The notes: generated by a model from the letters alone, not told the origin. DNA of 6,240 bases from an uncultured Eubacteriales bacterium (GCA_900553135.1 USCO01000129.1:1-6240), one strand, 5' to 3'; shown: positions 1 through 6,089, counted from the first letter of the stretch. A program made the numbers and translations.

Positions 1-497
1 AAATATAAGTCAAAACCATCGGTCTGGGCTGTGGCCGACATCATTGGAGAGACGGCGCTGCCGGGTTGTGAATCGCTGGAGATGCGAAGCAGCAGCGGTG
101 CCTGGTAGACTGTTTCAATCGGTTCCTCCACCGACATGGTGGTAATAGCCCCTTCTCCAATGGTGGAAGCATCTAGGGTCTGATGCATCAGCAGGCTGTT
201 GTCCCGAAGATCGTAGAGCTCCACGGTAACTGTACCCGCATTGGCCCGGTAATAGGTGCCCCACTGAATGGAGATGGATTGGAGACGCTGGATTTCGGCA
301 GAAAATGTCTGTTCTACTACCGCACCCTGCACAAGTTCCACAGTACCGGCTTCTGCTGCAGGCATTTCCAGAGTGCCTCGGGATTGACGGAAATGCAATT
401 GATATCCCGCAAGATAATAGAAGGCTACTGCAAGAAAAAGATAACAGACAACAAGAAGAACAGAAAGCTTTTTAATATTGAGTTTGCGCTGTTTCAT
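1..497 (-). CDS. Membrane-anchored protein with extracytoplasmic beta-rich region, C-terminus beyond window (partial)
   Basis: An uninterrupted minus-strand reading frame of 165 codons runs from ATG at 497 off the left edge, so only the N-terminal part is visible. Residues 1-10 are basic (MKQRKLNIKK) and residues 11-30 form one hydrophobic segment, giving an uncleaved signal anchor with the rest outside the membrane. From about residue 50 the sequence looks like a beta-sandwich: alternating hydrophobic strands with the phrases SIQWGTYYRANAGTVTVELYD (residues 75-95, shown here in part) and LLLRISSDSQPGSAVS. I recall similar 'FGTY-R-N-GT-T-V-L-D' ectodomains in large clostridial membrane proteins of the glycosyltransferase/DUF2142 type, but that link is from memory and unproven. 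An AAGGAA site (509-514) lies 11 bases before the start. I do not assign a function. That the gene is real is well supported by the open frame, start, anchor and the gene-like protein composition. Confidence 0.75.
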   Translation of the reverse strand, partial: MKQRKLNIKKLSVLLVVCYLFLAVAFYYLAGYQLHFRQSRGTLEMPAAEAGTVELVQGAVVEQTFSAEIQRLQSISIQWGTYYRANAGTVTVELYDLRDNSLLMHQTLDASTIGEGAITTMSVEEPIETVYQAPLLLRISSDSQPGSAVSPMMSATAQTDGFDLY

Positions 498-569
498 ACC
501 GGTTTTCGTTCCTTATTTTAAAATGTTTTGATTACATCAAGCAAAAAGAGCCAGTGTACCTAGCTAATA

Positions 570-598
570 ATGTTACCATACGGCCGCGCTAAACGCAA
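570..598 (-). promoter_or_regulatory. Possible sigma-A promoter for the left-edge membrane protein gene
   Basis: Read on the minus strand there is TTGCGT (593-598), a 17-base spacer and TAACAT (570-575) preceded by TGG, i.e. an extended -10. Transcription would begin near 563, giving a leader of about 65 bases before the ATG at 497. Both hexamers are only partial matches, so this is a candidate. A TTGCTT/TAAAAT pair closer to the gene would leave almost no leader and is less likely. Confidence 0.3.
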
Positions 599-811
599 GG
601 AAAGCCGATGGAATTTAACTGTAAAATAAGGAATAAAGGAGACTTTAGGTATTTTTATATAAATAATTTGGAAGGGGAGGGCACGGCTCCCTCAAAGATG
701 GAATGGTTTGGAACATGATAGGTGGCACTGCGGGGGAAATAAGAAGGAAACTGCAATTTTAAATCACACAATAGTGTTGCTGAAAGTGTGAGCTGGAGAA
801 GGCCCTTTTGC

Positions 812-840
812 GTGACGGATTGGGCTTCTTGATCTATGAT
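812..840 (+). promoter_or_regulatory. Possible sigma-A promoter upstream of spoVT
   Basis: GTGACG (812-817), a 17-base spacer and TATGAT (835-840) form a plausible vegetative promoter. The start would be near 847, leaving a leader of about 113 bases to the spoVT ATG. It could act alongside the closer sigma-G-like promoter, or be chance. Confidence 0.3.
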
Positions 841-889
841 AACCGGAAATAACTGACAGACAAAGCGTGACCAGAGAGAAGCCCCTCAC

Positions 890-918
890 GAATAGCCCTG
901 GTTTTCCTGAGAATACTA
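890..918 (+). promoter_or_regulatory. Candidate sigma-G promoter of spoVT
   Basis: GAATA (890-894), a 17-base spacer and AATACTA (912-918) match the forespore sigma-G pattern known from Bacillus subtilis (about GHATR, 17-18 bases, CATNNTA) at all positions except the first base of the -10. Transcription would begin near 925, giving a leader of about 35 bases and leaving the GGGAGGG ribosome binding site intact. In B. subtilis spoVT is transcribed by sigma-G, so position and biology agree. The assignment is by motif only. Confidence 0.45.
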
Positions 919-959
919 TCTTTTGTTTCCAAGAAAACACCGTGGGAGGGATTATATAG

Positions 960-1502
960 ATGAAAGCGACCGGTATCGTCAGACGCATCGACGACCTGGG
1001 AAGGGTGGTCATCCCCAAGGAGATCCGCCGCACCATGCGCATCCGTGAGGGCGACCCCCTGGAAATTTATACTGACCGGGACGGCAGCGTCATTTTTAAA
1101 AAGTATTCCCTGATGGCGGGGCTCAACGAGTTTGCCGCCCAGATGTGCGACACCCTGAACCGGACCACCGGGCGGGTGGCGGTGATTACCGACCGGGACA
1201 ACACCATCGCCGTGGCGGGAGCGCCCCGCCGGGAGCTCATGGACAAACAAATCGCCCCTGAGCTGGAGCGGCTGATGGAGAGCCGCCAAATCTACCAGCA
1301 CAAGAGCGGAGAGAAGGGCGTGCCCCTGTGCGCGGACGAGGGGCCCTACTATTTGGATACCGTGGCTCCCATCCTGTCTGAGGGCGACGTGCTGGGCTGC
1401 GTCCTGTTCGCAGCGCCCCAGAACGGCCTGACAGGGGGAGAGGTGGAATATAAACTGGCTCAGTCCATGGCAGGCTTCCTGGGCCGCCATATGGAGAGCT
1501 AG
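960..1502 (+). CDS. spoVT: Stage V sporulation protein T (AbrB-family transcription regulator)
   Basis: This 180-residue protein matches the length and layout of SpoVT (178 residues in B. subtilis), a DNA-binding regulator that tunes sigma-G-dependent genes in the forespore. Residues 1-50 are a swapped-hairpin AbrB/SpoVT domain with the signature MKATGIVRRIDDLGRVVIPK followed by EIRRTMRIREGDPLEIY. Residues about 55-178 form the GAF-like C-terminal domain (for example TGRVAVITDRDNTIAVAG at 70-87 and DVLGCVLFAAP at 143-153), which separates SpoVT from the short AbrB paralogues. The ATG at 960 has GGGAGGG at 944-950, nine bases upstream. The gene stands alone, with a sigma-G-like promoter in front and a perfect hairpin terminator starting two bases after the stop. 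Its presence implies, without proving, an endospore former. Confidence 0.93.
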   Translation: MKATGIVRRIDDLGRVVIPKEIRRTMRIREGDPLEIYTDRDGSVIFKKYSLMAGLNEFAAQMCDTLNRTTGRVAVITDRDNTIAVAGAPRRELMDKQIAPELERLMESRQIYQHKSGEKGVPLCADEGPYYLDTVAPILSEGDVLGCVLFAAPQNGLTGGEVEYKLAQSMAGFLGRHMES

Positions 1503-1503
1503 A

Positions 1504-1537
1504 AAAACAGCGCCGGCCCGAAGGCCGGCGCTGTTTT
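1504..1537. terminator. Bidirectional intrinsic terminator between spoVT and ferredoxin
   Basis: A perfect 15-bp inverted repeat, AAAACAGCGCCGGCC (1504-1518) and GGCCGGCGCTGTTTT (1523-1537), encloses a CGAA loop. The GC core is flanked by A4 on one side and T4 on the other, so the hairpin can end transcription from spoVT (+) and from the convergent ferredoxin gene (-). It begins right after the spoVT stop and ends 14 bases from the ferredoxin stop. Confidence 0.9.
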
Positions 1538-1551
1538 GGTTCTCAAGAGGA

Positions 1552-1722
1552 TTAGCCCTCAGAGATAGCGCTCATGGGGCAGGTACCAGCGCAGGAACCG
1601 CAGTCCAGGCAAGCGCCGGCGTCGATCACGTAGTGGTCATCACCCTGAGAAATGGCGCCCACGGGGCAGGCATCCGCGCAGGAACCACAGCTGATGCAAG
1701 CATCGCTAATGACATAAGCCAT
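1552..1722 (-). CDS. 2[4Fe-4S] clostridial-type ferredoxin
   Basis: This 56-residue protein is a small cytoplasmic electron carrier. It begins MAYVISDACISCGSCADACP and carries two CxxCxxCxxxCP cluster motifs: C9, C12, C15, C19 and C38, C41, C44, C48, enough for two low-potential [4Fe-4S] clusters. Length and the internal two-fold symmetry are typical of clostridial ferredoxins that shuttle electrons between pyruvate:ferredoxin oxidoreductase, hydrogenase and related enzymes; the actual partners cannot be read from this window. The ATG at 1722 has a strong GGGAGGT site (1731-1737) eight bases upstream. It is a single-gene unit, convergent with spoVT and divergent from clpC, with its own promoter. 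Confidence 0.95.
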   Translation of the reverse strand: MAYVISDACISCGSCADACPVGAISQGDDHYVIDAGACLDCGSCAGTCPMSAISEG

Positions 1723-1753
1723 TGGAAAACACCTCCCTTAAAATCTACACCTC

Positions 1754-1781
1754 ATTCTATCACATCTTGGCAAAATTGCAA
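1754..1781 (-). promoter_or_regulatory. Promoter of the ferredoxin gene
   Basis: On the minus strand TTGCAA (1776-1781), a 16-base spacer and TAGAAT (1754-1759) preceded by TGA give an extended -10 sigma-A promoter. Transcription would start near 1747, about 25 bases before the gene, just ahead of the GGGAGGT ribosome binding site. Confidence 0.6.
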
Positions 1782-1811
1782 TGCTAATTTTTGCGAAAAG
1801 AGGGAATAGTT

Positions 1812-1846
1812 AAAAAAGGCTGTCTGCTGTGGCGGAAGGAACAGCC
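1812..1846 (-). terminator. Possible weak minus-strand terminator in the clpC leader
   Basis: GGCTGT and ACAGCC (1841-1846 and 1818-1823 read on the minus strand) can form a 6-bp stem with a 17-base loop followed directly by six T residues (1817 down to 1812). This could stop antisense transcripts coming out of clpC before they reach the ferredoxin promoter. The long loop makes it a weak call. Confidence 0.25.
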
Positions 1847-1883
1847 CATATTTTCCACATCCAGGAATACGGAGGGATTTGAT

Positions 1884-4334
1884 ATGGCGGAAAGCCGGTT
1901 TACATCTGCGGCCCTGGGGGCCATCCGACAGGCCAGCGAGAACGCGGCCCGGCTGGGACACAGCTATGTGGGCAGTGAGCACCTGCTGCTGGCCCTGGCG
2001 GGACAGGAGAGCAGCTTGGCCTCCCGGCTGCTGCGGGAGGAGGGAGCCGACGCCCAGGCTCTGCGGGGGGCCATTGCCCAGCTGGTGGGGACCGGAGTGC
2101 CAAACGGGGGCCTGCACCAGGGCCTGACGCCCCGGTGCTGCCAGGCCATCCAGCACGCGGCGGCGGAGAGCCGGAAGATGGGACAAAATACCGTCAGCTC
2201 CGAGCACCTGCTGCTGGGGCTGCTGGACCAGGGGGACTGCGCCGCGGTGCGGGTGCTGGCGGGGTGCGGCGCCGACGGAAAACAGCTCAGCCGCCGGGTT
2301 CGGTGCGCTCTGGGCGGGGAGGAGGCCCGGCCTCTCCGCTCCCGAGAGCCCGAGCGCAGCTATGCCGACACCCGTCAGCTGGACCAGTGTGCCCGGGACC
2401 TGACCCGCATGGCTATGCAGGGTGGACTGGACCCGGTGATCGGGCGGGAGGAGGAACTGGAGCGGGTCATTCAGATCCTCTCCCGCCGGACCAAGAACAA
2501 CCCCGCCCTCATTGGTGAGCCGGGTGTGGGCAAAACTGCGGTGGTAGAGGGGCTGGCTCAGGCCATTGCCGACGGCCGTGCCCCGGCCCATCTGCTGGGC
2601 AAGCGAGTGTGCGCCCTGGACCTGTCCGCCATGGTAGCGGGCACAAAATACCGGGGAGAGTTTGAAGAGAAGCTGCGCCACGTGCTCCAGGAGGTGCGCC
2701 GGGCGGGCAACGTGATCCTGTTCATCGACGAGCTGCACACCATCGTGGGAGCGGGCAGCGCCGAGGGGGCCATCGACGCGGCCAACATTTTAAAGCCCGC
2801 CCTCAGCCGGGGGGAGCTCCAGGTCATCGGAGCCACCACCCTGGACGAGTACCGGAAATATATTGAAAAGGACTCCGCCCTGGAGCGGCGCTTCCAGCCC
2901 GTCACTGTGCGGGAGCCTGATCGGGAAAAGACCCTGGCCATTCTGCGGGGACTGCGGGGGCGGTATGAGGCCCACCACCACCTGTCCATTACCGACGGAG
3001 CCCTGGAGGCGGCAGTGGACCTGTCGGTGCGCTATCTGCCCCAGCGCTTCCTGCCGGACAAGGCCATCGACCTGGTGGACGAGGCGGCCTCCCAGGCCCG
3101 TCTGTCCGCCCGGGACCTGCCCCCGGAGCTGCGCCGTCTGGAGGAGCGGGCGGCCCGGGCGGGGCGGCAGCTGGTCCAGGCTATCCGGGCCCAGAACTTT
3201 GAGCAGGCGGCTATGCTCCGGGACGCGGAGGGGGATTTCCGCCGGGAGTTAGAAATGGGTAAGCGCCGCTGGCGGGAGGACAAGGGCCCCAAGGCGGTGG
3301 AGGAGCGGCATATCCGGGCGGTGCTGTCCCGGTGGACCGGGGTGCCGGTGGGGGACCTGGAGGACGGGGACCGCAAGGCCCTGGCCGGGCTGGAGGACAC
3401 CCTGCGCACCACCATTCTGGGGCAGGACCAGGCGGTGGAGGCGGTGGCCCGGGCCATCCGCCGGGGCCGTCTGGGGCTGAAGGACCCCAACCGCCCCGTG
3501 GGCAGCTTTCTGCTGCTGGGCCCCAGCGGCGTGGGCAAGACTCAGCTGTGCCGCAGTCTGGCCCAGACCCTCTTCGGCAGCCGGGAGGCCCTCATCCGCT
3601 TTGACATGTCGGAATATATGGAGGCACACAGCGTCTCCCGCCTCATCGGCTCCCCGCCGGGCTACGTGGGCCACGAGGAGGGGGGACAGCTCACCGAGCG
3701 GGTGCGTCGGAACCCCTGGTCGGTGGTGCTGCTGGACGAGCTGGAAAAGGCCCACCGGGACGTGTGGTCGGTGCTGCTCCAGGTAATGGAGGAGGGAGTG
3801 CTCACCGACGCCCAGGGCAGAAAGACGGATTTCCGCAATGTGGTGCTGGTGATGACCTCCAACCTGGGGGCACGGCATTTTCGCGTGGGAAAGCGCCTGG
3901 GCTTTGGTGCCGGGGAGACTCAGGACCGGAAAGCGGTGGAGGCCGCGGTGCTGGCCGAGGCCAGGGCCACCTTTGCCCCCGAGTTTCTCAACCGCCTGGA
4001 CGGGGTCCAGGTGTTCCATCCCCTGGAGCGGGACACCCTGCGGGCCATCACCCGCCAGCTGCTGGAGGAGAGCGGAAAGCGGTTATCTGCCCTGGGGGTG
4101 ACCCTGGAGGTGGAGGAGGACGCAGTGGACTGCCTGGCCCAGGGGGGCGGGGAGAAGGAGTACGGCGCGCGGCCCCTGCGGCGGGCCATTGCCGCCCAGG
4201 TGGAGGACCCCGCCGCCGACCTGCTGCTGGCTGGGGGCATCCAGGCGGGGGACCTGCTGCTGGTCCGGGTGGGAGAGGGCAAGGTGTGTGTGGCCCCGGT
4301 CCGCCGGGAGGGAAACTCTGTGACGAAACCATGA
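1884..4334 (+). CDS. clpC: ATP-dependent Clp protease ATP-binding subunit ClpC (Hsp100/AAA+ unfoldase)
   Basis: This 816-residue protein has the full ClpC architecture; ClpC unfolds proteins and feeds them to the ClpP peptidase. Two Clp-N repeats lie at about 3-70 and 78-145. NBD1 has Walker A GEPGVGKT (211-218), Walker B VILFIDE (277-283), sensor GATT (316-319) and the LERRF arginine region (333-337). The middle domain holds a UVR-like segment (about 434-456, with QNFEQAAMLRDAE). NBD2 has Walker A GPSGVGKT (546-553), Walker B VVLLDELEKA (614-623) and the sensor-2 motif GARPLRR (761-767). LGF at 672-674 fits the ClpP-docking loop, which ClpB lacks; length and UVR also favour ClpC over ClpB. 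The ATG at 1884 is chosen because GGAGG (1871-1875) lies eight bases upstream and the Clp-N domain starts there; the in-frame TTG at 1791 has no such support. The usual Bacillus partners ctsR, mcsA and mcsB are not adjacent, and I saw no CtsR-like heptad repeat in the leader. Confidence 0.95.
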   Translation: MAESRFTSAALGAIRQASENAARLGHSYVGSEHLLLALAGQESSLASRLLREEGADAQALRGAIAQLVGTGVPNGGLHQGLTPRCCQAIQHAAAESRKMGQNTVSSEHLLLGLLDQGDCAAVRVLAGCGADGKQLSRRVRCALGGEEARPLRSREPERSYADTRQLDQCARDLTRMAMQGGLDPVIGREEELERVIQILSRRTKNNPALIGEPGVGKTAVVEGLAQAIADGRAPAHLLGKRVCALDLSAMVAGTKYRGEFEEKLRHVLQEVRRAGNVILFIDELHTIVGAGSAEGAIDAANILKPALSRGELQVIGATTLDEYRKYIEKDSALERRFQPVTVREPDREKTLAILRGLRGRYEAHHHLSITDGALEAAVDLSVRYLPQRFLPDKAIDLVDEAASQARLSARDLPPELRRLEERAARAGRQLVQAIRAQNFEQAAMLRDAEGDFRRELEMGKRRWREDKGPKAVEERHIRAVLSRWTGVPVGDLEDGDRKALAGLEDTLRTTILGQDQAVEAVARAIRRGRLGLKDPNRPVGSFLLLGPSGVGKTQLCRSLAQTLFGSREALIRFDMSEYMEAHSVSRLIGSPPGYVGHEEGGQLTERVRRNPWSVVLLDELEKAHRDVWSVLLQVMEEGVLTDAQGRKTDFRNVVLVMTSNLGARHFRVGKRLGFGAGETQDRKAVEAAVLAEARATFAPEFLNRLDGVQVFHPLERDTLRAITRQLLEESGKRLSALGVTLEVEEDAVDCLAQGGGEKEYGARPLRRAIAAQVEDPAADLLLAGGIQAGDLLLVRVGEGKVCVAPVRREGNSVTKP

Positions 4335-4356
4335 ATATAATATTAAAAATTATATT
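4334..4356. repeat. AT-only inverted repeat at the end of clpC
   Basis: AATATAAT (4334-4341) and ATTATATT (4349-4356) form a perfect 8-bp inverted repeat around a 7-base loop, starting on the last base of the clpC stop codon. It contains no G or C pairs, so it is a poor intrinsic terminator. It is more likely an AT-rich element just upstream of the next promoter, or a weak 3' end structure of the clpC message. No other terminator follows clpC. Confidence 0.4.
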
Positions 4357-4371
4357 TAGTGATTTTTGATA

Positions 4372-4400
4372 TTGATTATAGAGAAGGGGAGGGGTATACT
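4372..4400 (+). promoter_or_regulatory. Sigma-A promoter of the hemolysin III family gene
   Basis: TTGATT (4372-4377), a 17-base spacer and TATACT (4395-4400) are close to consensus and lie in the AT-rich gap after clpC. Transcription would start near 4407, about 52 bases before the ATG at 4459. This also rules out the in-frame TTG at 4366 as the translation start for this transcript, because that codon lies upstream of the -35. Confidence 0.65.
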
Positions 4401-4458
4401 ATATCATACCAAGAAAAAGAACACCGGGGTTTTTCCCTTAGATTGCGAGGTGCCTGCT

Positions 4459-5190
4459 ATGACCCGTGATACTGCCATTCCTGTCCCTTCTGAACGTTCC
4501 GAAGTCCGGCTGCCCAAATTCCGGCGGAAGAAAGAGGTTCGGGACCCCTATGACGGCCTGCGTCCCTGGTCCGCCATTACCCATGGCGTGGGCGCCGTGC
4601 TGGCCGCCATTGGCACTGTGGTGCTGGCCGTGGGCTCCGCCCTGGCGGGAAAGTGGGCCATGATGGCCGTTTTCCTGGTCTACGGCCTGTCCATGGTCTG
4701 CCTGTATACCGCCAGCACCCTGTACCACTGCATCAATACCACGCCTGCCAAGCGCATTGCTCTGCGCAAGTACGACCACTGCTCCATCTACCTGCTCATT
4801 GCGGGCAGCTACACCCCTGTGTGCCTGTCCGTGCTGTATGGCAACGGCGGCGTGGCCCTGCTGGCCGCCATCTGGGGGCTGGCCGTGGCGGGCATCGTGC
4901 TCACCATTGCCAAGCTGGACATCCCCCGCTGGCTCACCAGCGTGATTTACCTGTTTATGGGCTGGCTGGCCATCCTGGCCATCGTGCCTCTGTCCCGGCT
5001 GATGCCCCTGGCGGGAATGGTGTGGCTGCTGCTGGGCGGCGGAATGTACACTGTGGGCGGCGTGTTGTACGCTGTGAAGTGGCCCGGGCGGAACAATCCC
5101 CGCTTTGGCTGCCACGAGATCTTCCACGTGTTTATCCTGCTGGGTTCCGTGTGCCACTTTATGATGATGCTGGTCATTGCCGGTATGTAA
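4459..5190 (+). CDS. trhA: Hemolysin III / TrhA family seven-helix membrane protein
   Basis: This 243-residue protein belongs to the hemolysin III (YqfA/TrhA) branch of the PAQR-like superfamily: a hydrophilic N-terminus (about 1-34) followed by roughly seven membrane helices. The family's conserved polar residues are visible: STLYH (86-90), DH (106-107) in YDHCSIYLLIAGSYTP, and HEIFHVF (219-225). By analogy with PAQR receptors, H90, D106, H219 and H223 could bind a metal ion within the membrane. The 'hemolysin' name comes from a Bacillus cereus protein; haemolysis should not be assumed, and work on TrhA homologues suggests roles in membrane homeostasis. The ATG at 4459 is preferred because GAGG (4447-4450) lies eight bases upstream and the promoter lies just before it; a longer frame from TTG 4366 would add 31 unusual residues. 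A terminator follows directly. Confidence 0.9.
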   Translation: MTRDTAIPVPSERSEVRLPKFRRKKEVRDPYDGLRPWSAITHGVGAVLAAIGTVVLAVGSALAGKWAMMAVFLVYGLSMVCLYTASTLYHCINTTPAKRIALRKYDHCSIYLLIAGSYTPVCLSVLYGNGGVALLAAIWGLAVAGIVLTIAKLDIPRWLTSVIYLFMGWLAILAIVPLSRLMPLAGMVWLLLGGGMYTVGGVLYAVKWPGRNNPRFGCHEIFHVFILLGSVCHFMMMLVIAGM

Positions 5191-5198
5191 CGAGATGA

Positions 5199-5233
5199 AA
5201 AAGGCCCCGTCCGCACAGCGGACGGGGCCTTTT
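5199..5233. terminator. Bidirectional intrinsic terminator between trhA and UDG gene
   Basis: A perfect 16-bp inverted repeat, AAAAGGCCCCGTCCGC (5199-5214) and GCGGACGGGGCCTTTT (5218-5233), closes a 3-base ACA loop. The GC-rich 12-bp core flanked by A4 and T4 suits termination from both the trhA gene (+) and the convergent uracil-DNA glycosylase gene (-), whose stop lies 12 bases away. Confidence 0.9.
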
Positions 5234-5244
5234 ATGTTTGCTAT

Positions 5245-5814
5245 TTAATAGGTATGGGTGCAGATCTCCCGGATCTTTTCCTGGAGGACCTTCAGATCCT
5301 CAAAGGTCTCGGGGCGGCGGCGGGGGTCCCGCAGAATGGCGGCGGGGTGAAACAGGGCCATCATGTGCACCCCGGACTTCTCAAACCACTGGCCGTGCTC
5401 CTTGGTGATCTTGAAGTCGGGCTTGATGAGCCGCATGGCGGCGATGCGGCCCAGACACACGATGATCTTGGGCCGGATGAGGGCCACCTGGTTGCGCAGG
5501 TAGCCGATGCAGGCGTCCTGCTCCGTGTTCAGGGGGTCCCGGTTCTGGGGGGGACGGCACTTGACCATGTTGGCGATGTACACGTTCTTCTCCCGGCTCA
5601 GGTCGATGACCTCCAGCATGTCGTCCAGCAGCTTGCCGCCCCGGCCCACAAAGGGCTTTCCCTGTAAATCCTCGTTCTCCCCGGGGCCCTCGCCGATGAA
5701 CATGACCTCGGCGTCCCGCACGCCCGCGCCAAAGACCACGTTGGTGCGGGTCTGGGCCAGGGCGCACTTCTGACAGGAGAGGCACTCCTCTTCCAATTGG
5801 TTCCAATCCAGCAT
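5245..5814 (-). CDS. Type 4 (iron-sulfur) uracil-DNA glycosylase
   Basis: This 189-residue enzyme removes uracil from DNA as the first step of base excision repair. It has the family 4 hallmarks: motif GEGPGENED (41-49) that holds the water-activating and base-binding residues, GRGGKLLD (58-65), KCRPPQNRDP (85-94) and the late HPAAIL (156-161). Four cysteines, C14 and C17 (CxxC), C86 and C102, are placed to ligate the [4Fe-4S] cluster; C11 is an extra nearby cysteine. The family typically has 180-220 residues. It lacks the inserted basic KRRIH loop of UdgX. The ATG at 5814 is supported by GAGGAG (5825-5830) ten bases upstream; a frame extending to 5892 would place translation upstream of the likely promoter. 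It is a monocistronic unit, convergent with trhA and divergent from mraZ. Older annotations may call it a SPO1 DNA polymerase-like domain protein. Confidence 0.93.
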   Translation of the reverse strand: MLDWNQLEEECLSCQKCALAQTRTNVVFGAGVRDAEVMFIGEGPGENEDLQGKPFVGRGGKLLDDMLEVIDLSREKNVYIANMVKCRPPQNRDPLNTEQDACIGYLRNQVALIRPKIIVCLGRIAAMRLIKPDFKITKEHGQWFEKSGVHMMALFHPAAILRDPRRRPETFEDLKVLQEKIREICTHTY

Positions 5815-5845
5815 AGCTTTTTCGCTCCTCACAGATGTTTGTTTG

Positions 5846-5874
5846 AGTCTACCATAAATCCCGCCCCGGCGCAA
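5846..5874 (-). promoter_or_regulatory. Candidate promoter of the UDG gene
   Basis: On the minus strand TTGCGC (5869-5874), a 17-base spacer and TAGACT (5846-5851) preceded by TGG form an extended -10 promoter. Transcription would begin near 5839, leaving a leader of about 25 bases that contains the GAGGAG ribosome binding site. Confidence 0.5.
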
Positions 5875-5999
5875 CGGCGGAAATGGGTACAAGATATGGG
5901 GTTATGCGGGCTGCATCGTACAAGGACGGAGGAAAAAGGAACCAATTCCACAATTATGTAAATGAAATAGAACGGATGTTTTATACAAGAAAATGGGCG
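5875..5999. other. Gene-free stretch before an orphan terminator
   Basis: Between the UDG promoter and the terminator at 6000 I find no convincing gene. A 65-codon plus-strand frame (5883-6080) crosses both the terminator and the mraZ promoter, lacks a good ribosome binding site and resembles no known protein. The stretch contains a short GGAA/TTCC hairpin around 5939-5950 and a repeated GTACAAG (about 5887 and 5919). No tRNA or known RNA family was recognised, but a short plus-strand RNA ending at the following terminator is possible. Confidence 0.4.
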
Positions 6000-6026
6000 A
6001 AACCGCGGATATCCTGCGGTTTTTTT
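6000..6026 (+). terminator. Intrinsic terminator upstream of mraZ
   Basis: AAACCGC (6000-6006) pairs with GCGGTTT (6016-6022); inside, GG/CC can pair with a single bulged T around an ATAT loop. A run of seven T residues (6020-6026) follows, so it works in the plus direction. No plus-strand gene is seen ahead of it, so it either ends a small unrecognised transcript or insulates mraZ from upstream readthrough. Confidence 0.8.
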
Positions 6027-6049
6027 CTGTGTAAAATCAGAAAAAGGGG

Positions 6050-6078
6050 TTGCTTTTTATGTCAACAGCTTTTATACT
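6050..6078 (+). promoter_or_regulatory. Sigma-A promoter of mraZ / dcw cluster
   Basis: TTGCTT (6050-6055), a 17-base spacer and TATACT (6073-6078) form a near-consensus vegetative promoter just after the terminator. Transcription would start near 6085, giving a leader of about 65 bases to the mraZ ATG that contains both GTGG repeat pairs. Confidence 0.7.
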
Positions 6079-6089
6079 AAAAACCAAAG

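Larger units (their letters stand above)
498..959. other. Gene-free divergent intergenic region
   Basis: These 462 bases separate the divergent left-edge gene and spoVT. They are clearly more AT-rich than the neighbouring genes, especially at 640-670. Besides the candidate promoters listed separately, I see a small GAGGG/CCCTC hairpin (677-693) without a T-run and a 36-codon reading frame at 608-718 with a weak AAGGA site; neither is convincing. The longer frames on the minus strand here run into the opposite strand of spoVT and are shadows. No tRNA, riboswitch or repeat was recognised. Confidence 0.6.

Noticed and set aside
183..521. 112-codon plus-strand frame at the left end
   Set aside because: It lies antisense to the minus-strand membrane protein frame, which has a start, ribosome binding site and signal anchor; the plus frame has a low-complexity lysine-rich end and no family resemblance.
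677..693. GAGGG/CCCTC hairpin as a terminator
   Set aside because: The stem is only 5 bp and no T-run follows on either strand.
608..718. 36-codon plus-strand frame with AAGGA upstream in the 498-959 gap
   Set aside because: Weak ribosome binding site, no recognisable protein features, no promoter or terminator attached; a frame of this length is expected by chance in AT-richer DNA.
1791..1883. N-terminal extension of ClpC from TTG 1791
   Set aside because: No ribosome binding site fits this codon, the added residues do not resemble Clp-N, and ATG 1884 has a well-placed GGAGG.
2135..4369. Numerous long frames within clpC on both strands
   Set aside because: They are shadows of a GC-rich gene, rich in Pro/Gly/Arg/Ala and without domain motifs; the clpC frame explains the region.
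4366..4458. N-terminal extension of the TrhA-family protein from TTG 4366
   Set aside because: The codon lies upstream of the predicted promoter -35 and the ATG at 4459 has a good ribosome binding site.
5883..6080. 65-codon plus-strand frame across the UDG-mraZ gap
   Set aside because: It reads through a strong intrinsic terminator and through the mraZ promoter, and shows no family features.
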